From Lumbricus terrestris (Eukaryota > Annelida > Clitellata > Crassiclitellata > Lumbricidae): a stretch of DNA of 64,000 nucleotides. Positions 22,740 to 32,928 of this stretch are shown here, piece after piece. The notes below the pieces were generated by a model. It saw nothing but the letters and a program-made list of their open reading frames with translations. It was not told where the DNA came from and ran no database searches. Where the stretch lies: assembly GCA_949752735.1 (NCBI GenBank), contig OX457042.1, positions 32,044,594 through 32,108,593 on the forward strand, written 5' to 3'. Position 1 is the stretch's first letter; each line of letters begins with the position of its first letter. The position numbers and the translations under genes were made by a program.

Positions 22740-24098
22740 AGGTAAACTACAAAAATGTGCATACCAGACAACCTTGCAACTGGCCTCAAGAATAGATTCA
22801 TTTTGTTGCAATCCCTCCATTAAAGTATACATTGAACAAATAACGTTGCTCAATGCTCATACTTCAAATAGATAACCAATAATTTTTTATAAAATTTTTG
22901 AAATGTTCGGTTAAAACAGTTGTCAGTTCAGATCTTGATTGAGCCATTGATACAAAAGTCAACACATCACACAACGCCTTATCACATAAAACTAAATATT
23001 TAAAAAACGACGCATAGGAAACATACAAATTACTAATTAAAAAGTAGCAATACCGACTTCACCATATACACATATCTGCAATCTGTGCAGGTTTCTAATT
23101 TTGCACTTCAACCAAATAACTGTTTAACAAACTGTGATTAACCAATCTTAACCAATTTAAATAATATTAGACGCTTTATTTTTATCGATTTGCATGAGAC
23201 GAATGAACAATTCACACTGAATTAATAATGATGGGATTCACTGCCGCAGAGTGAATGCACTTTTCTATTCATAACTACTCACAAGAAACTTAATCTATTT
23301 TGATCACAGATTGTTCACAAAGTTCATCATCACCGGAATTACTGAACTATCCTTTGTAAAACATTGGACTTCTGGCACTTTACTGAGTGACTTACAACAA
23401 AAAAGCTGTACCGGTAATCACTCCTATGAGCAAACAATTACAATGAAACAGCTAAGTTCTCGTATCTCCATTCTTAGTAAGTAAATGCAAACAGTAACTT
23501 CTACCTGTATAATCAATCCCTGTGCGCATTGACTTTTGATCTTCATATTAAAACAATGACTACTGACATATGTAAACAATTGTTTGAGCAACTGTAAACA
23601 AATACTTTGATCTTTACTGATACATAGCTTCAGACCATACAGAAAATTTTCAGCCCGCACACGAAATTAGCACAAAAAGTAAATTATTACAGAGCTGAGA
23701 TGACTTTGCTGACTAACATATATAATTACCATTTTCTAATTAATTGCTTGCAAAATAAGATGCTAACAAAAATTTCCACGTTTCCTGGCTATTGCTTACA
23801 ATGGACACAATTTTTTTATTTACCACTGTCAACCTGTTGAAAAAGATACCACAGGAAAACATTTGATCGAAAGCACCTCAAATTTCAAGAATTAAAAATA
23901 TGGAATGTTTAAGTTTAAAAATACAACAGCTACAGCACAGGAAAATAAATGAACCTCACTTTCATCAGCAAAAGGTCAGTATTTCCAGAAATATATTATT
24001 AAAAATAAATATCTGAAGTTGATCACAGATCAACACAAAAAGAAACTTCACCGCAACTGCATCATAAAATTAATATTAAACTAAAAACATCCTTAAAT

Positions 24099-24151
24099 CA
24101 TCATAATCACCATCACCACCACCATCACCATCATCAACAACATCATCATCC
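24099..24151. repeat. (ATC/ACC)n microsatellite
   Basis: Imperfect run of 'catcaccatcaccaccacc' type. Confidence 0.8.
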
Positions 24152-26439
24152 CATTACCATTTTCCTGCTCAAAGACACTAAATTTAGGCTAACATCAATG
24201 ACCTAATATTAACGAAACATAATACATAACTCATCTACAGTTCTAAGATACCATTGCAGATTAAAAAAGACATGCCGCGATGTTGCAATAAATTAAATTG
24301 GTCAAGTTCAACATCAGTGAAAAAGCATAAGTCTCGGTGGTCAAGCAAGTCTTGGTGAAGCACACAGCAAATTAAAACTGACTATATCGGACGTTTCAAG
24401 TAAGATTTCAGGAGAAATGGCCGACACATCATGGGACTCTCCATTATCATATTCCTTCACAGCTAATAAAGACGGTGTGAGGCACAGAAGAGCAGAGAAA
24501 ATGTGGACAACAAGTTCACAGCAATTTGCTCCACATGCTTCTATCTCCGACAATAATTACAGGGCAGACATCTCCAGCCAAAACAAGCAGAACCTGTAAT
24601 GGAAACTCATTGATCACAATGCTATCTTTTACCCGTCAAATCACAAACCAAATCATAATGACGTCGCAACGATGTCATTTTCTAAAGTTGAACCAAATTT
24701 CTCGACCATCTCCCTGATAGTGCAACATCAAAATTCACGCTGCACTACATCAGTGCATCAGACAACAAACAACTTGCCTCCATGAAGATCTCCGTTAAAT
24801 GCACCATATAAATTCAACCAACAAGGCACCTCGGATTAGTGCAATTGACTGTCTAGATAACAGACTTTGAAGGCCATGTCACAAGATTCAACATGGCTTA
24901 GTCTTTCATTAACCATCCTCACCGTTCTTTAGCCAGAGGAATCTTCCCATTACAAAACCTTGTCAAGGTTCCTCAATGGTACAACATACATGTCCAGATA
25001 TGCAATACCTGAAGAATGGACTCGTTTATGTACTCTTCGTTTACAAGCAATTCTTAACTTAATGCAGTGTTATATCATCAATGCCATTAACACTTTAACG
25101 AAGATTATGTACTAAAATTGGCTGGGAAACCATTGGAGCTTGCTGTTAAAGCAGTCCTTACCTTAGACCTTAGTCCCTCCACATGCTGTGCGCACATTGG
25201 GCGATACAGGTCTTCCATCCTTATTAAAGCAGTAATGCTTTTTATTAGCATTATCAACCTGACAATGAGGCTTGACCTCCTCGGATTTTTACCTGGCACC
25301 GGAACGAAAACGGCAGCTCTGGCTATTGTGGACTTGATTTGATATAGCGCTGGTGAATAAGCTGGTCTCCCTGACGTGGCTTTTGTGGGTGCTGAGAAAT
25401 TCTCGAAGATTTACATTACATTACATTAATGCACCATGCGAAAACTGCACAGTAACATCAAATAGTGACTTATTCAGGATTGACCCATTCTTACGCACTC
25501 ACTGTGTCACAAGACATGTTCATGGCAGAATTCGTGTCAACGAGTACACATATCAAGTACTGGTACTTACCAGAAGTCATTTGTCTCAAGGGAAGCATTA
25601 TTGTCAGGTTGATAATGCAAAAAAAGCATTGAAAATATTATTAGCGCAACTGGGGCACACAAATGACACACACTCTGAAAAACAAATACGCATTTTGTCA
25701 ACCTTGGCAGCATAGCAAATAAAAATGGCTGATGCCCAAAGAAAAATGGCATGTGCTGCAACAAAAAGCACGTAATTATGAATCCCTCATGATATTCATC
25801 TGGGTTGAAATATAACATGGTGACATTTTATAGCTGATGCAAATTTGGGATTTATGTCCCCTCCCACAATATATCAGACTTATTTTATAGCACTTGAGGC
25901 ATGTTATACTGACAGTCAAATCAAAAACACAGCAGCTTTCAAGCTAAACAGACCCAAAAAGACATCAAAAGACTGTCCACAAAAGTAAGCCTTAAACAAG
26001 TGGTATTAAGGCAAAATGATCTTGTAATAAAAGCACAAAACTATGAAGAGCATAGCATTTCAATGTAACGGCCAATCTGTCCTCAGCAATAACACAAGAG
26101 GCCTTGCACAAAACCCAATTTCTGTTCTTACTGCATTGGCACACATATCACAGTCACAAACCAAATTGTGTTTGATTTGACACAAATCAAATGCAATTTG
26201 TTTAAGGGCCAGTACTTGCTCACTTGCCATGTCTCCCTACACAGGAAACATTTGTCGAAAGAAGCTGAACATTCTGAAACCCACTTCAGCTGCGAACAGT
26301 CTTTGGAAGCTAATACAAGCAACAGTAGAAAATTCGCTGATAATAACCATGACAAATATTCGTCAAAATATGGCATAACTATCACGTATATCGCTCCTCT
26401 ACAGTGTGAGCTGCTCGTTTCTCTGGCACAATGTTGCTC

Positions 26440-26640
26440 TTAGACAGCACCGTACTTTCTTTGTTTTCATTCCATTGTTATGCAATGGGCTCCTACTGGC
26501 TTTACGTTTTAAGCCTAGGATTCATTCGAATACATTTTAGCACCCTTAAAATCATCCTTTTCAGCTGGGGGTCAGGTCAGGAGAGCTTCTGAGCACCCCT
26601 TGAGAGGGCAATATATAAATCTCCGCAATAAATGATTATG
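26440..26640 (+). repeat. LINE 3'-end fragment
   Basis: Ends 'gagcttctgagcacccctt' and 'gagggcaatatataaatctc', the plus-oriented form of the recurring LINE tail, preceded by decayed C-terminal coding remnants. Confidence 0.55.
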
Positions 26641-28085
26641 CAATTATGCAAATATGATTACTTGAAGATGACCGCAAAAAAAACTAAATGCCACACCACT
26701 GGCTACAGGAACAAAAGGTAACAAAGTCAATAATGCCTTACATCTAAAGCTTGAATATTTACATAGCATAGCTAATTACAGCAAAAATCTAAAGAATTTT
26801 TTTGATATTTTCTCTGCTAAAGTAAAACAAAACAATGCACCAGAAAGAAAGGCTGCTGCAGAACCAGTGCACAAGTGAACATCACACATCTATTCTACAG
26901 CCTATAAAAGCCATGGACTAGAAACAACTTCACGACGCAAGAGGCTGAAAACACAAAACAGAAAGAAAACTCGAGTAGCCATTACAATTAATTAAAATCA
27001 CAAAATGCCAGAATACTATACATATCACAGGTTCATCAGGTAATGACCCTCACAAAGTAAGCATACAAAAGAAGTGCTGGCTGGCAATGAAGGCTGAATT
27101 AATTTTTTTGAATTTATTTTCACTGTAACAAAACCTGCAGATGATTCATGAAAAAATTTTACGCAATCCATCTTATTGAGAAAAACTGTATCACAAGCAT
27201 TTTTAAAACATATCAGCTGTTTCTCAACACAGGCAAACGACTTTTAAATCATAATTTAAACCATTTAAAATTACATTTAAAATTCTACTTTATACCCTGA
27301 AGTGTTTATAAATGTTTTTCTGTGCAAACGGAGAATCAACAGAGCTTAAAGCTTTGCGGTAAATGTACACTGCGCTTGTTCCAGGCATAAACTTTGCCAG
27401 CATTTTGCAGGTAACTGAAAGACTCGCAGATGATATTAGCAAGTAACATATAAGTCACAACTGACAGAGCATGTACAAAACACATGTTAATGAAACACAT
27501 AAATGCAATAATTTAACTGAAAGACTGCTTTTGTAAAAGATTTTGTCTAAAAGATGCAGCCTGGAAAAGAAACAATTGATAATAACACAAAGTGCTGCCT
27601 GTATTTCCGTGCGAGTAGACTAAATTCAAAACTTTCAACACCAATCTTCATTTTGGCATCCACATGTTACAAATGTTAAGAAATGGTCCTGCAGTTTGTT
27701 TTGAACCACATAAACAACTGTGCAAAACAAATTACGCCGTCCCTTGGTCTAACAAATCATATGCTGCCTAATGTACACCTGTGTATGCATACAAATAAAC
27801 AGGCAACACTGTGCAACATGTCACATGATGTATGGCAAATTTAAAAAAACTTTAATGTTCCAAAATTTGGATTTCAAGTTGGATTTCTGCAAAACAAATT
27901 CCAAAAAAAGTCTCAACTGAAGCTCTTTATTCAACATCCGACTGTGCTGGCTCTTGACAATGCTTGCATATTTGTGATATCCCTGAAACATGCAAAAATG
28001 CTTTAAATCTATATCAATTAACTCGTAACACAGATAGATGCCAGACATTCTCACATCAGCAATTCCTTATAACGACAACAAACCA

Positions 28086-28631
28086 CTAGATCTGAAGCAG
28101 GCTTTTGATAGCATTAGTCATCTCCATACAGTGTCTCCTGCTGCAAGGTGACTGGTAGGAAACACCACCAAAGCCCACTCTCCAGTGCAGTGGAGGTAGG
28201 GGCAGTAGCTTCGGTGATGGCGGGCTGGCAAACTTCGCTCCTGCATAAGCCGTTGCGGATTCAGAAGACTGACTGCTCGATGATACATACCGCCTTTTTC
28301 GTTTCGAAGAAGGCACACATTCTGTTGGCATCAAAGACGACTCGGAGTCCATAGACACCAAAGCAGATAAACCTAGGGTCAGAAAACAGGAGGGCTGACC
28401 CAAAGGCATCAGCGGTCCAGTTGGTAATGGTCCTCTTCTCGATGCACACTCTTCAGCAACCCATGAACTAGAATGCGTCGTACTCAATGGTACGGATCCA
28501 GTTGTCAAGGGAAGCGCACGAACTCGAAGCCATGATCTTGTGTGTGGCCTTCGACGCATCTCAACGCTGTAACTGGAAAAGTCTTTCCTCGAGCTGTTCT
28601 TCCGAGTATCCATCAACAAATTAGTTTTCAT
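28086..28631 (-). CDS. PNRC-family proline-rich nuclear receptor coactivator-like protein
   Basis: Single coding exon of 181 aa. PNRC proteins bridge decapping factor DCP1A to nonsense-mediated decay and bind nuclear receptors through a short proline-rich/SH3-like motif. Here the hallmark lies near the C-terminus: YAGAKFASPPSP (129-140) followed directly by KLLPLPPLHW (141-150). This corresponds to the YAGAKF...PPSP...LPKPPSHW block I know from vertebrate PNRC1/2. The C-terminus ends with IKSLL (175-179), an LxxLL-like box in the position of the vertebrate LKTLL. Other parts are Ser/Arg-rich with a basic KRKRR cluster (110-114). Start: an acceptor AG at 28643-28644 lies 11 nt upstream of the ATG, so an untranslated 5' exon is expected (candidate 30722-30930). 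Human PNRC2 has 139 aa and PNRC1 327. The family assignment rests on the short motif alone, but its order and spacing are specific. Confidence 0.75.
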   Translation of the reverse strand: MKTNLLMDTRKNSSRKDFSSYSVEMRRRPHTRSWLRVRALPLTTGSVPLSTTHSSSWVAEECASRRGPLPTGPLMPLGQPSCFLTLGLSALVSMDSESSLMPTECVPSSKRKRRYVSSSSQSSESATAYAGAKFASPPSPKLLPLPPLHWRVGFGGVSYQSPCSRRHCMEMTNAIKSLLQI

Positions 28632-28989
28632 GTCTCCTCAAACTGTAAAAAAATACACAGCTTATCAATACTCCTTTAATTACCTTTGTAAACTCTTCAA
28701 AATCCGATGACTCTTGTCTATGCTTACATCGCTGTTAGCTGTTCACTCTAAATTCAATCATCTAATCAATTCATTCCTATACTGAACCTTCTGCCTATAA
28801 TCACCTCCTCACGTGAATTCCACAAATCACCACTTCACATTAAATTATCATTTCATTCACCCAGCATTTCTCAAGCCTTCTACAAATCCTCAGGGCTTTC
28901 CATTCAAAAACGAAATTGCCACGTTTCAAGGAAAATCTTACACAATATGCCATTAATCTAAAGATGTATACCATATCATCACAGCTCCT

Positions 28990-29110
28990 CTGTCTCCTTC
29001 CAGAGGCTGAGAATTGCAGGGGGCTGAGGGGTTTCAGCCCCAGTCTTTTTTACGACCCCACAGTAAAGTCTTCATCAACCAACTTTGCATACATAAACGT
29101 CTGACCCATG
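28990..29110. repeat. Fragment of the GAGAATTGCAGGGGG repeat family
   Basis: 'gctgagaattgcaggggg', 'ggtttcagccccagtctt' and 'acgtctgaccca' recur inverted at 32208-32323 and, internally deleted, at 53467-53611. Only the last copy has readable target duplications. Confidence 0.5.
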
Positions 29111-29589
29111 CACTACTCATACTATATGAATACATGCTCTTCATTCAAAATTCATTCTGGACAAACTATTTGGCTCAGCAACTATAATGTATAGCACTTT
29201 ATAAATGTATTAGCTCACGACAATATACCTGGTAACATGAGTGGACTGTGCAAATTCACTCCCAACCTTAAAAAATGACTCAATGTTCACTATTTCTCCC
29301 AGGCTTTTAAGTACTTGGATATCTAACTGCATTATCCTCTGGCTGCTGACTATCAATTCCTCAGATTCACATTTCGGTGTGACCTTGCGTGCGTAGAGAA
29401 ATTTATGTACAGGTAATAATAATAATTACATATACCGGTACTTCCAAAGGGTTAGAAAGCACATGCATTGTTCCTCTTGGAATTCACATCTGAGCACTTT
29501 GACCACCTCGTGATAATGTTCCTATAAGTTCTCAGGGTCTGTCCTCTCCTACCTTATGGGCACCTGTGTATACTGTACTACATTATCTC

Positions 29590-29880
29590 AAAGTTGTTTT
29601 CGCGTCCGTGTTGTCGTCATTTTTACTGACATTTTCTGTATGCAACCTCCTTTGGAAGGTTTAAAGATAACGATAACACTGGCACGAAGAACAGAAGATC
29701 AGCATGAATCCGGGCTTAATACTAGCCATCTTCCCACAGTCTTTCATATAAACGCTTGCACGGCTGCCAAACAGTCAAATTCGACGCCTGTAATAACCTG
29801 CGATCATCCATTCATACTACCTTGAATTGTAATCATACTGGGGTGTGTCAGTTTGAAATAATAAACGACCATTGTTCCTC
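29590..29880 (+). repeat. LINE-like 3'-end fragment
   Basis: The part 29760-29870 ('tgcgatcatccattcatact') resembles 18540-18625, which ends in (ATT)n. The upstream part holds a broken frame without recognisable domains. Confidence 0.4.
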
Positions 29881-29955
29881 TTTTAACTTGCCGTCGTTTT
29901 CTTAAAATTACAGGTCGGTATACGATAATTTTAGTCTATGGCCCTACGGTCACTT

Positions 29956-30674
29956 GGTAATCCTTCACTTTAGGTAGTTTAATTATTTCAGCTGAAAATC
30001 ACATGGGACAATTGTCTGAAACTGTCTGTAAGAAAACTTCAGATTGATTAAAATGTGCTTGCTTAAATTGGAGCTGGATTCATTAAAATCTTTTTGATTA
30101 AATTGGAGGTGGATGGATGAGAATGTTCTTCCTTAACTGGGAGCTGGATGGATGAATTTTTTGGCAAAGTTGTAGCTGGATGGATGATAAAAAGCTTAAG
30201 AAATGGAAGCGAGATCAAGGGATTTTAGATCTTAATTAGAAGCTGGATGAAGCGTTTTATCATTAATCCGGTTTCCATTTCTCAAACGTTATTTTCGTCA
30301 ATCCAGCTTCTATTTCACCTATAAGGAACCTTCTTCATCCAGCTTCCATTTTAGAGATATAAATACCTTAATCCATCTTCCACTTCACATATAAAGATAC
30401 CTTGATCCAGCTTCCACTTCACATATAAAGATACCTTGATCCAGCTTCCACTTCACATATAAAGATACCTTAATCCAGCTTCCATTTCTTTCCAATTTAA
30501 GGCAAGACATTTTAATCAATCCAGCTCCAATTTAAGGCATGACACTTTCATCCGAAAAATTACGACGACAGGGAGTGACAAACAATAGACTACATATTTA
30601 GAACACCAATACATATATGATATAGCGTGTTAATAAGCGTGAAATAATTAAACTACCTAAAGTGAAGGATTACC
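29956..30674. mobile_element. Foldback-type element with 35-bp perfect inverted arms
   Basis: 29956-29990 is the exact reverse complement of 30640-30674 (arm begins GGTAATCCTTCACTTTAGG). Similarity continues outward to about 29916 and 30711. Between the arms lie 'gagctggatggatg' repeats on the left and four tandem ~34-bp units with 'ccagcttccacttcacat' on the right, which are themselves inverted relative to each other. No coding capacity and no clear target duplication. Confidence 0.7.
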
Positions 30675-30721
30675 GGTCACTTTAGACCAGACTGTTTGAA
30701 AAAGTATACCGTATACGTACC

Positions 30722-30930
30722 AGACAGCCAAGATAAACTCTTCACCAAGCTAATTTGCAGAACACACGATTTACTCTAATTCTAATTAACACAAAGTGTT
30801 AACAGACAACAGAACTCTTCTTCCGCACTTCACACAACTTTACAACTTAACTGGAAAAGTATTAAATTGAAACACCTTTAAATTAAGTCGCATCCGACAC
30901 GCACACCATCTCGCGGGGTTTTCTGAGCGT
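30722..30930 (-). other. Candidate untranslated first exon / promoter of the PNRC-like gene
   Basis: On the minus strand a donor-like CTGTCTG|GTACGTAT lies at about 30721, preceded by about 200 bp of non-repetitive sequence and a small CpG cluster ('ccccgcgagatgg', 'gtgcgtgtcggatgcg'). It lies about 2.1 kb upstream of the coding exon acceptor. No cap or TATA signal confirms it. Confidence 0.25.
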
Positions 30931-31364
30931 GTTCCGCGTACACCAAGAGCAATGTGTATACGCTCAGAGCATACTCTAGGGCATATAATAAATTTTAAGG
31001 TCCCAAGGTTTGTACAAAAGATATGGTTTGTATATTAGATTGTACATTGTATTATATCATTTATATGTATATTGTATTGTATTGCAAGGATTGTATATTG
31101 TGCATAAAGAGTCCTTGAGAAGGTCCTTGCTCTTACGTACATTCTCCGTGTTACGTGAGGAACAAAACCGAGTAGGGCAGTTGTAGAATAGGCCTACTTC
31201 GCGCTTGTTTACATAATAACAGCTGATGAAAGTCATTCGATAAAATCTGATCGATTTAACTGCATCGATTAACGGGACGTTTTCGACTGATTTCAAAGCG
31301 AATGGAGCACATAACAATAGTATAGTGAGCGCATAAAATAAACCCGAATCATATGCGGCAGAGG

Positions 31365-31707
31365 CATAGGCGTACGAGGCGGGGGTCCAGAGGGGCAAAT
31401 GCCCCCCCAAATTTCGGGCAAATGTGTTTTTCGGGCAAAGAAGGGATGGACGGGCAAAAAAATTTCGGAATTTTTTCGGGCAAAACAGGTACGGGCGGAT
31501 TTTTTCGGGCACACAGAGGTAAAAAAACCTACATTTTCTCAAGATTTAAGGAAAAATCCTAAATATTTGGGTGGATGACTAAAAAAAAGGGTCGTCAGTT
31601 TTTTCGGACGGGAAAATCCTAAAATATTTGGGCGGATGACTAAAAAGTCATCAGATTTTTCGGGCAAAAATTGCCCCCCCACTACCGAAATGTCCCGTAC
31701 GCCTATG
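31365..31707. mobile_element. CATAGGCGTACG-family MITE, 343 bp
   Basis: Ends CATAGGCGTACGAGG and CCCGTACGCCTATG. Flanks GGCAGAGG (31357-31364) and GACAGAGG (31708-31715) match at 7 of 8. The interior has the 'gggcaaatttcggg' phrases and two GATGAC-A(n)-GTCATC modules. A relative in opposite orientation is at 53939-54487. Confidence 0.8.
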
Positions 31708-32207
31708 GACAGAGGGCAGATGCCATTTTGCTGTCCCAGAATATCAGTTACAAACGTGCACTTCATCCACTTCTAGGCGCTAAATAGAAGTAGCCCATAC
31801 TTTATATCGACTAGGCCCACTGGGTTACTCTGGCATGACCTCTATACAGTATGCACTGCGCGACTAATATCAGTAGTCCGACGTAGCCTACATGTAAATA
31901 CACCAAGCTTTCTTGGATCAACTCCCGTTCCAAAAATTTTGCGGTGCCTTGCATGCCTTGGTTCCCACTGTAAAAACGCTGACGTGGTGTTTGCCCTCTG
32001 ATCTTTATTAATAATTTGCGTCAACACAGTTTGCTTCCGAACGCTAAGGCAATTTGCTTGGGCTGTATTCATAGATAATTCTAAATTAAATTTGAACCAT
32101 GCAATCACCAACAACTTGCCTACACAAGTCTAGTCCCCGACTTCCATAGCACCTTAGCGCTAAGCACTTGTAAGACATCCATTCAGCATGAGAACTTTTG
32201 AAAAATA

Positions 32208-32323
32208 ATGGGGTCAGACGTTGATTTATGTGGTCTTTGGGCATACACTGAGGGGTTTACTATTGGGTCATAAGAAAGACTGCGGGTTGAACCCCACAAC
32301 CCCTTGGAAACTCTCACCCTGCA
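32208..32323. repeat. Inverted copy of the GAGAATTGCAGGGGG repeat family
   Basis: Reads 'ggggtcagacgttgattta' to 'gaaactctcaccctg', the reverse of the copy at 28990-29110. No target duplication found. Confidence 0.5.
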
Positions 32324-32928
32324 TCCATTCCTGGTTGCCATAGCACCTTAACGCTAATGCACAAAGCATTCATTCATAGTTGCCATAGCACCTTAGCCTA
32401 ATGTTAATGCATGAGGCATCCATTCCTAGTTACTCCAACCAAAAAATTATTGAACTGGGCCAGTTCAATGTGAGGTCAAACAATCAGGGGTTAAGAATGT
32501 GAATGCATGTTTCCTTATTTATAGCCGACAATCTCCTTAACAAGATCGTCAATTGAATGATAGACACGTATTAAGATCATATGTAACAGAACGTGGATTT
32601 ATCGACATTTAATGCAAATTATTTCTATTCTAAGTGGGTCTACAAACTCATTTTGCTTACCAAATAACAGCCCAGATGACACAAATCCATTTAAAATCTT
32701 TATAATCAGACAAAGTTTCTAAGGCATCTATTCATAGTTGTGAAAGATTTCTAAATTCTAATATTCTTTAATCAATCAGACAAAAACTTTAGGGAAGACC
32801 GTCTAAAGGACCTTAACATCTGGTGAACATGGACACTCTACACACGTGGTGCAAAACATGAAATCTAGTACATATTGTCCTAGCTCAATCTATTCAGAGG
32901 TGAATTCTAGTTCCATCCCATTAAAGTA

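Larger units (their letters stand above)
20701..28085 (-). other. Gene-free region, possibly a long 3' UTR of the PNRC-like gene
   Basis: This is 7.4 kb without a convincing protein frame on either strand; the short frames near 24417, 25353 and 26168 match nothing I recognise. Repeats are few compared with the flanks (one MITE at 22398-22739, one LINE tail at about 26440-26640, (ATC)n at 24099-24151). It directly follows the stop codon of the minus-strand PNRC-like gene. A minus-strand AATAAA (TTTATT near 20770) could end such a UTR. Transcript data would decide; the UTR idea is inference from low repeat density and position only. Confidence 0.3.

Noticed and set aside
24417..25715. Plus-strand frames of 60-120 codons (24417-24599, 25353-25715) as genes
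   Set aside because: No family resemblance, no matching splice sites, and AT-rich composition like the surrounding non-coding DNA.
30300..30520. CRISPR-like array of 34-bp repeats
   Set aside because: Repeats are directly adjacent without unique spacers, and the genome is eukaryotic; they belong to the foldback element.
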